From: Panicum virgatum
Lineage: Eukaryota; Streptophyta; Magnoliopsida; Poales; Poaceae
Direction: 5' to 3'
NCBI RefSeq assembly: GCF_016808335.1
Contig: NC_053149.1
Coordinates: 37,712,118-37,776,117 of the forward strand
DNA: 64,000 nt
Under the pieces are notes generated by a model. It saw nothing but the letters and a program-made list of their open reading frames with translations, did not search any database and was not told where the DNA came from. A program made the position numbers and the translations under genes. Positions 34,707 through 45,814 of the stretch are shown in pieces (positions within the stretch are counted from its first letter, which is position 1; every line of letters starts with the position of its first letter).

Positions 34707-35037
34707 CCCTTATTTGGTTTGTGCTATGCTAGAAAATAGTAAAATTTTAACCGCTAATTACGGTGTCAAACAAAGTCAGTTTACAAAACCAACTTCAGAA
34801 CCCCGCACTAGGAACCCTGAAGAATCTAATGAGGTCTTTGACTGCTTGATTAGAGGACGGTTACTGTAGTATCACTGTAGCCAATTATCGAATAATTACT
34901 GTCATTAGATTCATCACGAAAAGTTACACCCATCTCTGAAAAAGTTTTGCAAATAAACTTTATTTAGTACACCATGTATGCGAGATTCTCTTTTCGGTAA
35001 ACGTGCACGCTAGGAGGGAGGGAGAACCAAACGAGGC
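34707..35037. mobile_element. MITE, GTTTGGTT-ended family, copy 1
   Basis: Ends are CTTATTTGGTTTGTGC and GAACCAAACGAGGCC (imperfect inverted repeats). Internal words such as ATTAGATTCATCACG and TTTATTTAGTAC match the opposite-strand copy at 38709-39052. Boundaries are approximate. Confidence 0.65.
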
Positions 35038-35051
35038 CACTGTTATAGTAA

Positions 35052-35311
35052 GGCCCTGTTTAGTTCCCACCCCGTAAACGCAAAATTTTGCGAAAGAATC
35101 TAATGAGCCTACTTAATCCATGATTTGCAACATTGATACTACAGTAACCATCCGCTAATTATTAATTAATTATGAATTAATTAGCATCATTAGATTCGTC
35201 TCGCGATTTACAACCCATCTGTGCAAAAAGTTTTGTAAATAGACTTCATTTAGTACTTCAAATTGGTAAGATTCTTTTGCAAAAAATTTTTGAACAAAAC
35301 TAAACACGGCC
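35052..35311. mobile_element. Tourist-like MITE (PIF/Harbinger type)
   Basis: The 260-bp element has ends GGCCCTGTTTAGTTC and AAAACTAAACACGGCC, flanked by TAA on both sides, the usual Tourist duplication. Internal symmetry includes GAATCTAATGA against TCATTAGATTCGTC. It lies only 14 bp from the MITE at 34707-35037, to which its interior is related. Confidence 0.88.
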
Positions 35312-37013
35312 TAAGATAGAGTTTCTTTCAGAAACCAGAGTACCGGACTGAGACAACCACAGTTATCTACAGCTAGATGCCTACACCAAAAATGGAAACC
35401 ACGCAGCACTACTGTTACGAGGGCTGACGCAGAGTCGTCCATGTCAGCTGTTATGGTCTTATCTGCCTTTGGCACTCAATGCATCTGCTTTCACTTAAGT
35501 GCCAAAACGAAAAAGGGTGCGAGTCCCATGCAGGTAAAGTCGATGTTTCTGAAACTCGGGTAGAACGGTAGATGCGAGAAAGAATTTAGGGGCAAAAGGT
35601 AATCAAGATATCCCTCCGAGATATAATCAAGGAAAGTCGCTCTATGGTGCAACTCCAGATGGCCCAATTTGCAGGCCAGCAATAATATGAGCGAATCAGA
35701 GTGAAGCTGAGAAGCAATCGACCATAACCATCTCAATAATTTGAAGCGTGTCGTCTGTACCGAAGAAGACCTGATGGATAACACATATCCCAGTGGGAAC
35801 TCTATATGAAAGGGACCGGGAGAATGAAGAAATACCCAAACCCAAAGGTAACAGAAGTAAGAAGCTTTTTGTGGCTGGAGAACTAGTACAAGGATTATGA
35901 GAGAAGAATTCTACGTCCAAGGCAACGCCATCGAAAGGGCTCAAGACTTTCACAAACAAAAAGGCTCAAGAAAAGAATACATAATGGAAGAAGTGGAAAC
36001 TGTTACTCAAGCTGAGGGACTAAGGACAAAAAGGTGGACAATCCGAAAGAATGCCAGGCTGTTCTGAGCTTTGATTTTCTGCCAAACAAATCTCAACAAG
36101 AGGGTGTGTCGATATTAGTTCTCTCAATCACCTTTGGCGGCCTTTGGATAGTTGATAAATAGTCCAGATTACTCCCTCCCTTTCTTTTTCCAACCTTCCA
36201 TGCTAAACCAAGCATACAGGTGGATATTTCTTTTGTTTTGCGGTCCCTAAGCAACAAATGGTAAAAACAGTGTAAACGTTGTCTAGACTAGACTTTGCCT
36301 TTGATTGTTGTATTTCCCATGATTTGTAAAGGTAGGTGGCAATCGTGCCTATACTCATTGTAATCCTCCACGTCCAAATATATCGCATAAGCCTTTATTA
36401 CCCGAGCTGCCTGGTTTTATCCAGGAGAAATTGGTAGCCCAAGTAAAAAACTAAATTAACTATCTTACTTTAGATTCTTAGCCTGATAAATTCTTCGTAC
36501 CCCTTTTCTCTTCAACAGTATGGTGTCCTTGGATGAACTTAAATCTTTGCTCTCACAATTCAGACCACCGTAAATATTTAAGAAAAAATCTGACACTTCT
36601 CCTAATTTTCAAGTTCATTATTTTTGTACACTGAAAAGAAAATAGAATTTTGTTTCTTTAGAATTTATGTGTTTTGTTTGTAATTGTATTACATTGAATT
36701 TTTTAAATCCCTTGCCCGGAGTCAAGGAGCGTGTTGTACAGTACAACATTCTTTATAACGGGTAAAGTGCACGCGTGTGTATAAAAGATTTTATTGAACA
36801 AATATTTATATTTGTAGATACATATATATATATATAAATTGAAGATAAGTTATGCAACATTTTTATCTCTTTCACCTTCAATTTTTTCTGCCTACGCCAT
36901 CTCTATATACGATTTCTGCATCAAACCGCGGTCGGGGAGCGTGGCCACGTCACCACCATTTCCGGCCGTCGGATTGGCCAGACGAAAAGCTCTGCGAATC
37001 TATGTCATTTTGC
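35312..37013. other. AT-rich spacer without recognised genes
   Basis: Short ORFs at 35491-35959 (minus) show no family resemblance. No element ends were recognised. Confidence 0.5.
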
Positions 37014-37247
37014 AATAAAACCCTCGATCTTTTGCGAAATCAACTAATAGTCTGGCCTCCTCTCTTAGGTAATGTTACGACAAAACCCTCAGGTTTTCTC
37101 AAAATCAACCCAAAGTCCAACCTTTCCGGTTTAGGAAAATTTGCAAATAAAACCTTAAGTTTTCGTTGAATTAACTTGCCGTCCTAATCCTCTTTCAGTA
37201 ATTTTTTTAGGAAAAACCCTCACATTTCAATTAAATCAAACCACAAT
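37014..37247. repeat. Tandem array of about 3.5 degenerate 65-bp units
   Basis: Each unit starts AAAACC(C)T(C/T)A/G..TTTT, continues through AAATCAAC or GAATTAAC and a C-rich stretch (GTCTGGCC, GTCCAACC, GTCCTAAT), and ends near TTTAGG/TTAGG. Unit starts are about 37014, 37082, 37149 and 37212. Confidence 0.75.
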
Positions 37248-38708
37248 ATGTTCCATTCCTTACACTTCTATACGAGCAACATTATACATACAATTTGAAT
37301 AACAAAAGCAACAAAAGTCCAAAACACATTGGAATCAAAAGTTGTTTAATATAAACCTTGATCTAAAATTTGTAAACTGCAGCTTTATTATAGAAAACCT
37401 TATTATAGAGCAAATTTTAGATTTCAAAACGCTATCGCAATTCGTCGCACAAATGCTTACATGCAACCCTTGCACCTAACAATTTGGACACTAAATGTCT
37501 TCAAATAAAAAAATGATCAATACAAAAGCGGTTTAGAATCTCAAAATCTATACAAATTTTAAATTCATAACACTTCTAAAAATGATAAAAATTACTCCAA
37601 ATTTCAAAACCTAAAGATTTGCTACAAAATAAAATTGTAAATTCAAAACATTTTCGTAATTCGTTGAACATAACATCTTCTTTTGCTAAAAATATAGTAT
37701 TGTACTATTCTTCTTCTATGGATTCTCATGCTACCTCAATAATAACACAGTATATTTTAACATAACCACTTCTTCCTTAAAAAAATAATGTCTATTAATT
37801 GCCTATGATTTCCGCTTTCGCAAATACATTGAGTATCCGACTAATTGTGTTCTGCCCTCCCTGATAAATTATTTTACCCCTTCTTTCACCACAATGAATT
37901 TAGCAACAAATTTCATACCTCCATTTCGATACCAAAATAATAAACTACTTAAATAATAGGGTCACGGCAATAGAATGCCCAAAATATATACCGAGTGCAA
38001 CAGTGGGCTGCAGACTATGATATTTTTAAAAAATAACAAAATGATGGATTCATCTTAATTATATTGTTTAAAAAATTATACATTTATCTGTACACAATAA
38101 CTACTACATCCATGAACTAAAAGTCTGCATCAGCTACAGTCCTACGACGCGGGATTCGGACCCCACGTGGCGTAAGCCGCAGGACAAAAACGGGATCAAT
38201 ATTGGGTAGGTCCATAACCAAAATTTCCTTCTAAACATTGCAAACAAAAAAAGAATAATAATCCTATTCCCACATAGCATACGTAAACTTCCTGTTTTCA
38301 AAGCAAACAATATTCTAAGATTAGTGTGGTCCACCTTCAAGTACATCCTCATCTTCTCTCTCCATTCTCGTCTTCGTCCTCGGCCTCCGACCACCTCCTA
38401 GCCCAGCCCAACCACCTACCACCTTGCCAAGGTGTCTTTGGTTCCGCTCGACCGGCTCCTCGCTCCGCCGCCGCGGCCCCGCAACTCTATTCGACGGCGG
38501 ATTTCTCGGCCGGCCACGCCACCACGACCATCTCCTCCAGTGCCGCCGGCTCTGCAGCCGTGCGCCGCCTCGTCTCGCTCGACTGAGGCCATCTTGCCCA
38601 GCGCCGATGGATCCGCCCCGCTGTGCCGCCTCAACCGGCTGCGGCGGCCCCACCCAACTATAGTCTGCTGTGCCGCCCAACCATGACTGTCTCGCCCGCT
38701 TTCCCGAT
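37248..38708. other. AT-rich spacer, then a 350-bp GC-rich stretch
   Basis: 37250-38130 is AT-rich with no gene. 38310-38690 is GC-rich with short Pro/Arg/Ser-rich frames on both strands and no recognised product; it may be a gene fragment carried by a mobile element. Confidence 0.45.
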
Positions 38709-39052
38709 GGCATTGTTTGGTTGTGCAACAAAACTAGCGCGCACGTTTTTTCGAAAAGAGAATCTCGCATGCATAAAGTACTAAATGAATTCTATTTGTA
38801 AAATTTTTTTAGGGATTGGTGTAACTTTTCGCGACGAATCTAATGTCGGTAATTAATCGATGATTAACTATAGTGATGGTACAATAACCATCCTCTAATC
38901 GCACGGTCAAAAGCTTTATTAGATTCTTCAGAGTCACTAACGTGGAGTTCTGAAGTTAGTTTTGTAACCTGACTTTATTTAACACCATAATTAACGGTCA
39001 AAGTTGTTATTATTCCTACCGCTCTATAATTCTAGTACAAACCAAACAGCCC
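38709..39052. mobile_element. MITE, GTTTGGTT-ended family, copy 2 (opposite strand)
   Basis: Ends GGCATTGTTTGGTTGTGC and GTACAAACCAAACAGCC are inverted. Internal words (AGAGAATCTCGCATGCAT, CGACGAATCTAATG) are the reverse complement of those in the 34707 copy. No sure target duplication. Confidence 0.7.
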
Positions 39053-39485
39053 CAATCTCACTCCGTGGTGGCGCTGCATCCGAAACCATGGGGTCCACTC
39101 GGTCCACTCAGTACCGGGCTCTGTTCTACGAGCCTTTGGATGCTGCGGGCAGGTAGGACAGGGCTGGCTGAAAATGAAATAGATTTCACACTCCCCAACC
39201 CTCGATGTTTATGGTGTGCATTTCTTCCCACCTCTCTCTCCATTCTAGTGTCTGCATTTCTTCCCACCTCTCTCAATCCTAACAGGTAACAGGTAGGTCC
39301 AGCATAAGGGATACGGTGGATCTAATATATGTGAAAAACATTTTGAATGCTTTTAGATGTTTATATTTATAGTATAGATTGTATGATTATTTTGATGTTT
39401 CTTTTTGAAGGTATATAAGCAAAGCGACACAATATATTTTTTAAAAGAAACTCTAGAAAAAGGAGAAAAAATTTGCAGTTGTGAT

Positions 39486-39776
39486 TTTTTTTGTTTTTTT
39501 AGAATTACACAGTACAATGTAGACGCCCACAACACACACGCATACTCACCCCTATGAGCACACGTACGCAAACTCTACCCCTATGAATACCGGCAGATCT
39601 GAAGATTCTAGAAGTTACCACTGGCGTCTCGTTGTCGACAGGAACGTCGCTTACCACTTAACACATAACGTTAAATCCTAGTAAAATCCCAGGAAAATGT
39701 GCGAGCACCGGAATTTGAACGCTGGTGGGTAGCGTCCTACTGGACCGTCCTACCATTGGACTATAAGCCAATTCGC
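39486..39776 (-). mobile_element. tRNA-derived SINE (Au-SINE-like)
   Basis: On the minus strand the element starts with a tRNA-related head: a box A-like TAGTCCAATGGTAGGAC and a box B-like GTTCAAATTC. A body with GCGAGCACCGG-type and GGGGTGAGTATGCGTGTGTG words follows, ending in an A-rich tail (the T run at 39486-39498 on the plus strand). A perfect 15-bp duplication, ATTTGCAGTTGTGAT, flanks it (39471-39485 and 39777-39791). It is transcribable by RNA polymerase III in principle and depends on LINE machinery for movement. Confidence 0.9.
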
Positions 39777-39791
39777 ATTTGCAGTTGTGAT

Positions 39792-41497
39792 GGGATGTGT
39801 GTTCTGAGGCTGACAGCACTGGGACCTCTATCCCATACGGTATGCTAGGATAACATTCAAATTTAACGCACCAAACGTTGCAAGCGGGTACTGGAAAAGG
39901 AGCGCTAAAACAGCGGACGGCCTCCGGTTCTGCTAGATAGCGCGGAGGTACGGAGGTCCGGCACCGACCGACGTGGCGCCTGCCTTCGCTCCGACCATCC
40001 CTGCTCGCGGCAGCCACCTCCATGCTCGCGCTTGGCCGCCGCACTCGAGGACGGACGCCGAGCCCAGGAGCACCGGTGAGGAGGGAGGAGGAGGTGGGGC
40101 GCGCTGGTCTCCGCCCGCCCGCCCGCCCGCCGGGGATGGCCGGTGTCGGGATCTCGCCGGCGGAGGAGGAGCAAGGGGAGGACGCAGGGGCTTGACTTCG
40201 AGGATACTGGGCGGAGCTCCACGGAATCCACCTCCACGGCGTCGTCGGGGCACCGCCGGGGAACAGGGCACCCCCAGATCCGCCGTGCGCCGCCGTCCCT
40301 TTCACCGCCGGAGACCCCGCCGCCAGTGCTGCTCCGTCCCCCGCCCGCCCCCGCCCGCGCGGCATAGCGGCAAGTGTGGCGGCCACTGTGCGCACACTCG
40401 CCGTCGTGGCCGGCCCGCGCACTCCAAGACCACTGCGCGTGCCGCCGCCGCTGCCCGGTCACGCTGCAGCCGCGGCTTCGAGGAGGGAGCCCCGCCGTGG
40501 CCTTATGCGCGCCGGTCGAGGGAGCATGGCGGACGGCCGGCCGGCCAGGCTGGTGGCGCGCGTGCACTGGGCGGCGGCGCACAAGGGGACCGGCGGAGCT
40601 TGAGGCGAGGAGGCAGGGGAGGGAGGGGCCAGCCGCCGCCAGCCCTACACGCAGCAGCCATGGCGCGGATCCGACCCCGACGCTGGAGGGAGAGGCCGGC
40701 CCCCTTCCCTCCGTCGGCCACCGCCATGGGAGGGGCGCCATGGGAGGTGGCCTTGGGAGGCGGCGGCCATGGGAGGGTTGCAGTGGGATGCGGTCATGGC
40801 CTAGGGACGCGCCGCCATGGCCCGGAGACGTGCGCGAGGCGGTTGCCATGGGAGGTGCGCGCGATGGCCGGAGAATGGAGCCGAGCTCCCCGTCAGCCGC
40901 CACAACAGAGAGGAACAGAGAGAGCAGGGAGGTCGAGAGAGAAGGGAGGTTGGGAGGGGAAAAAAGACGGGAGGAGGCGAAATAGGAAGAGAAAGAAGGG
41001 GAAAGAAAGAAAAAAGAGGGGGGAAAGGAGAAAGAGAAAAAGAAGAAAAAAGAAAGAAGAGAAAATTATTATTATTTAACTAAAAAGTTATATTACTAAT
41101 TTATTGTAAAAGGGAAAGAGGAGAAAAAAGAAAAGGAAAAGGAAAAGAAAAGGAGGCGGAAGAAAAGGAGAAGAAAGGAGATGGTAGTTGGAGATAGTTG
41201 AATAAAATATATGGTAGTTGGTATAGAGAATGAGATATAGAGGATGATGGGCGAGGAGAAACTAAGTATAGAGTAGAGAATCTTGATGATTAGAATATAA
41301 TATTTTTTTAAAGAATAGATTTAGAGTGTGACGAATGCGGAAAGTTGTGATGAGCAAAGAAATGCAGGTGTGGATTGTTCGGGCCTGACCGAAGTAAATT
41401 CTCCAGCCAACCCATTTGCCACGTCATGCTACCCAGTCATCCCCTCCTGTAGTCCTGTGTCCATCCAGCCGCAGACAGTGCCAGCTACACCGAGAAG
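39792..41497. other. GC-rich low-complexity block and purine-rich tract upstream of the deformylase gene
   Basis: 39890-40900 is extremely GC-rich, with overlapping frames open in several phases on both strands (up to 368 codons). Their Pro/Arg/Gly/Ala content and lack of any family motif argue for composition rather than coding. An 82-base pure purine run lies at 40984-41065 and another of about 49 at 41108-41156. The deformylase promoter lies within 41200-41497. Confidence 0.5.
40984..41065. repeat. 82-bp uninterrupted polypurine tract
   Basis: Every base on the plus strand from 40984 to 41065 is A or G, followed after a 42-bp AT segment by a second purine run. Such tracts can adopt triplex (H-DNA) structure. 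Confidence 0.9.
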
Positions 41498-44400
41498 ATG
41501 GTTGCGCTTCTCCGCCCACTCTCCGCCGCCGCCGCCGCCGCCGCCACCCACTTCGTCGCCCCCGCCGGGCCGCTCACTGGTTCCGCAGTCTCCGCTAGTG
41601 CGGCCAGCGGCAGGCGGTGGCGAAGCGTGAGGACGAACGCCGGCGGGGGCTGGCTGTCCGGGCTGTTGGGCGGCAAGGGCGGCGGCGCGGCCACGGCGAT
41701 GATGGCGACTCCGGGAACCGTGAAGGCCGGTGACCCCGTGCTGCATGAGCCGGCACAGGAGGTGGCGCCTGCTGAAGTGCCGTCCGAGAAGGTCCAGGGC
41801 GTCATCGACCGGATGATCGACATCATGCGCAAGGCCCCCGGCGTCGGCCTTGCCGCTCCGCAGATTGGCGTCCCGCTCAGGGTATGTCTAATTCTTTGCC
41901 TTGGAAGCATGTTTGCTTGTTTTTAATCCTCAAGAGGACTCCCATTGGTCACCAAATTTCTTTCCTGTCTCAAACAAAGTGGCATTTGTGATGATTAATC
42001 GTCGAATTACAGATTATTGTTCTGGAGGATACCCAAGAGTACATCAGTTATGCACCCAAGAAGGACATCGAAGCGCAAGATCGCCGTCCTTTTGATCTTC
42101 TTGTCAGTACATTTTTCTACATTATGTTGCATTCATTGCCCATTAAACATGAGCCAATTCCCTGTATGCCATGGGAATTTGATCTGTTCCCTTGTGTGCC
42201 AATAAAATTCTACGCTTCCTTGTGTGCCATTGTTTGAAATTTGGCTCACTGAATTAAAAACGATTAACAGAATGATTTACAAACGGCTCACTGGCTTACA
42301 AATGATTGGCATAAATGATGATTCACATTCAGACAAATGACATAAATATCTCACATACAATGCCTCAATATTAATTTGTCATACATTAAGAGTTTCATCA
42401 CACAAGTCATATTAGTCTTAGTTTCTCATCACAAACAAGTGAAATGAGCAGCAAAGTGGGATTAGTTTCTCATCACATAAGTCGTGCTAATCTCATTTCA
42501 TAACCACATCATACAGACCTTACAAACTGAGAAAAATAATGCCAAAAGCCAAAGCTAGACATTTAGATCCGATGTTTTAAAGGCGACAAGGCGACCCAAG
42601 GCGAGCTGGGTACGCCTGGACGCCTAGGCGACAAGGTGTGGCTGTTGCCCAAGGCGAGCTGGGTCCGCCTGGATGCCTAGGCGACGCCTTTAGAACTATG
42701 TTTAGATCAGAAATTTTTCTCTTGCTTCTAGTGCTCATTGCTGGGCTGTCAGGGGCCTTGCTTCTGGTGTACATTGCAGGACTATTAGGTGGTGCCATGT
42801 TTTGCTGCTTCTTTGACTTCCTTGCCTTTGTCTTCCCAGCCTTTGCCTCTTGTGCATTTTGTTTCTCTGTGGAATGCTTTGGGGGTACCCGGTGGTGCAG
42901 TTTGACAATAAGGCAAAGAGTACTCAGTGGAGAGTACCTCAGGTTGGCTGGAGTCACAATGCTCATCTGCAAATTAAGAGTTTTATTAACTTAGTAGCCA
43001 AAGAACTGAAAATTGTTAGAGTATATTAGGCAACTCCGGATATTGGTAGTTTAGGATTGATTGTAATCCCGGGATAACCTTCCTTATCTCTAGGAGAGGC
43101 TACTTGCCCTCCAAGCCATGTACTCCTATATAATCAGCCCAAGGGGCTCAAACAATACATCCCACACATTATATGCATCCTACTTTCCTACATGGTATTA
43201 CGAGACTAAGTTCTAACCCTAGGCCTCCGGCTTCCGCTGCCCTCGCGCCGCCCCTGGGGAGATCGATCAGATCGACCTCCGCCGGGGGCCGCGCCCTCGT
43301 AGGATCAGCGCGCGGATCCCCATGATCCGCCGCGCCATCACGTCGTCAAGCAGCAGGGGACCTACCTCTTCCCGTCGCCCATTGGATCCATGGCTGCGTC
43401 GCCCGTCATCCTCGTCGGGCACTGTGCATCGCCATGGGCCCGCCGCCGGGCCTGCCCTGCCTCCGCGCCGTCGCTCCTCCGGCTCCGCATCAGGACCCGC
43501 CGCCCCTTCCGCGCAACGTCCAGGCACCCCCAGCCACCAGCGCCATCGCACCGCTACCCCTGAGCACGGCCACGGAGGAAGTCGTGGGGCCGCCAAGCCA
43601 CCGCGCCGTCGGGGCCATCGGGCCACCGCACCGCTGATTGACATCGCCACCGTGACGAAGTGCCCAGGGGCTCCGCCCCTCCCGCCTTACATCTCTTGCT
43701 CTCTCCTCCGCGCCGTCGAGCTTGCGTCCCCCCTTCATCCTCAGTGCCGCACCCGCCGCCGCCTTGCGCGCGAGGACACGGCTACGGGAGCGGTCTGGGG
43801 GGTCGCCAGCCCGCCGCGCAGCTGGGGCAGAGGCCGCTCGGGACGCACCTCGCCGGCTGGCCCCCCTGCTATGCCTCTGTCTCCCTCTCCGCCTTTTTGA
43901 CTGACGGTGAGAAGAAATAAGGATAAGGTTGGGGCATCCAGGTAGGTGCACCCGAGATTGTACCCGGAGGTCTACCCTGTTGCTGCTGTGTTTCTTTTTT
44001 CCCGATCAGAGATCGGGTTTGCGTCGCCCTGCCGTTCGTCTTCGCTCCGTCGTCGACACTCTCGAGGACGAAGTTGTTGTTGCGCCCTCCAGGCTGCAGC
44101 GACGTCACTCGTGATCAAGCCACCCCCGCCGGTGTCGCCGCCTCTTCAGGTGGTGGAGCCACCCGCTGCCGGTCCTCGTCAAGCTGGTGCCCGATCCGAC
44201 TCCACGCCTCTTGCCGTTCTCGCGCGGACACCGCCGCCTATGTTGCTGAAGGAAGACCCCCGTGTGCTTTTCAGCTGCCTGGTCTACCATCGCCATCCGC
44301 CGCTCACCGTCCTGCTGCTGTCCTCGGCAAGAAGCTGCTGATTTTGTGTATTCGGACGCCTTCGACGACACTTCGGACCCGCCGCCCTCCTCCACGGCTT

Positions 44401-45632
44401 CGACCACGTCCACCTCGATTTCGGCTACTTCGGCACTAAGGGGCTACCATCTGCTTGACAAGCCTCTTCGGCTCCCATTCCAGCCACAACATCTGCTGTG
44501 CATCGTCGGTTGCGACTGCGGGGGTATGTCATCTGTTCGACTTATTCTCCAGTCTCATCGTTTGCGCGCTCCCGTTGTGACTGCGGGGGATGTTAGAGTA
44601 TATTAGGCAACTCTGGATATGGTTAGTTTAGGATTGATTGTAATCCCGGGATAACCTTATCTCTAGAAGAGGCTACTTGCCCTCCAAACCATGTACTCCT
44701 ATATAATCAGCTCAAGGGGCTCAAGCAATACATCCCACACATTATACGCATCCTACTTTCCTACAAAAATGTACCAGTGATCAGAACAATGTGTAATCAA
44801 CTTGAGCTATCCGTAAGTTTGGATGGGATAAGGCCAAAGAGAGCCAAAAGGGGGATCCATATGGATGACTGGTTACCTCGTGGGGAATTAGAGTGTCTGT
44901 GTGTGGGCCAATCTAGTCAATGTAAGGAGGGGCAATGATGACATTTCAAGCTTACTTTGACGGCAACTACAGACGGAACAGTGACATTTAGGTAAGGGAT
45001 TGACGGTAATGGCATTGAGGGGAGTGTAAATTTCAAACAATGGCACTCGAGGGAAGTGTAGAATTTTAGTGCCACACAAGGGAAGGGATCAAATTCCAAT
45101 GGCATACAGGGAATTGGCTCATTTAACATTTGGAACTTTCTCATGCCCTGTGCTTTTCCTTGTCATTTCATGAACACAGGTTATTATCAATCCCAAGCTT
45201 AAGAACATTAGTAAAAGAACTGCACTTTTCTTCGAGGGTTGTCTGAGGTATATATTCGAATGCTTCTTTCTGCAATATTATCAGTTGTAACTGGCAGTTC
45301 ATATCTGAAGATACTGTGTATATAAAAGCTGCATTGCATTTTACTTCATTGTATAGTGTATGATCTAATACTTGCTTTATCGGGATGCTAGTGTTGATGG
45401 ATATAGGGCGGTTGTTGAGCGACATCTAGATGTTGAAGTTTCAGGTTTGGACCGAAATGGCAGCCCCATTAAGGTACAGGCCTCAGGATGGCAAGCGCGC
45501 ATCCTGCAGCATGAGTGTGACCATCTTGAAGGCACTCTGTATGTTGACAAGATGGTCCCAAGGACTTTCAGAATTGTTGATAACTTGGATCTGCCGCTTC
45601 CCATTGGATGCCCTCCACTAGGTGCAAGATAA
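41498..45632 (+). CDS. PDF1A: Peptide deformylase 1A, organellar (4 exons)
   Basis: Exons 41498-41881, 42013-42102, 45180-45247 and 45392-45632 join to 783 bases, a 260-aa frame. The enzyme removes the formyl group from the N-terminal Met of proteins made in mitochondria or plastids. Residues 1-65, rich in Ala, Ser and Arg, look like a transit peptide. The three metal-site motifs are present: GVGLAAPQ (115-122), EGCLS (177-181, Cys ligand) and HECDH (221-225, two His ligands and the catalytic Glu). The PDF1A rather than PDF1B assignment rests on the C-terminal [16 protein letters not shown]. All junctions are GT-AG. Intron 2 is 3.1 kb and holds three nested mobile elements. No lesion is seen. 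Confidence 0.95.
42570..42700. mobile_element. hAT-type MITE of GGCGA/CCTAGGCG motifs
   Basis: The 131-bp element has ends CGATGTTTTAAAGGCG and CGCCTTTAGAACTATG, flanked by a perfect 8-bp duplication TTTAGATC (42562-42569 and 42701-42708). Its body is built from GGCGACAAGGCG, CCAAGGCGAGCTGGGT and CGCCTAGGCG variants. Confidence 0.88.
43014..44765 (+). mobile_element. Short non-autonomous LTR retrotransposon (TRIM/LARD-like, Copia-type ends)
   Basis: LTRs at 43014-43192 and 44591-44765 start TGTTAGAGTATATTAGGCAA, end TTTCCTACA and differ at a few sites. The element is flanked by the perfect 5-bp duplication AAAAT. Directly after the left LTR, TGGTATTACGAG resembles the tRNA-Met primer site TGGTATCAGAGC. 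Before the right LTR, TGCGGGGGA is a plausible polypurine primer. The GC-rich interior has no gag or pol homology, only Pro/Arg/Ser-rich frames. Confidence 0.92.
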
Positions 45633-45814
45633 TGTGGATCGCTTGAAATCTTTCCTCATCAAATAGAGGTAATTTCCCTTCGTAGTTTTTCTCAAATAAT
45701 TTTCCTGTACAATATTGCATTTTTGCTTCTCATCTAACTGTTGCCTTTGCTCAACACTTCAACTATCCAACCAAAGTAGCATTCCTATTGAAATATGAGA
45801 ATCATTACTACATA

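Larger units (their letters stand above)
42151..45120. mobile_element. Inverted-repeat element filling PDF1A intron 2 (MULE-like)
   Basis: About 100 bp at each end are inverted copies: GAGCCAATTCCCTGTATGCC at the left pairs with GGCATACAGGGAATTGGCTC at the right. They are flanked by ATTAAACAT and ATTTAACAT, a 9-bp duplication with one mismatch, as for Mutator-like elements. A hAT MITE (42570-42700) and a short LTR element (43014-44765) inserted into it later. No transposase is visible. Confidence 0.8.

Noticed and set aside
39720..39765. Possible tRNA gene on the minus strand
   Set aside because: Box A- and B-like words are present, but they head a SINE with an A-rich tail and 15-bp duplications, and the clover-leaf is incomplete.
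39973..41079. A 368-codon open frame (and a 332-codon frame on the other strand) in GC-rich DNA
   Set aside because: Several phases are open at once on both strands, the composition is Pro/Arg/Gly/Ala-dominated and no domain or splice structure is seen. The frame runs into a purine tract.
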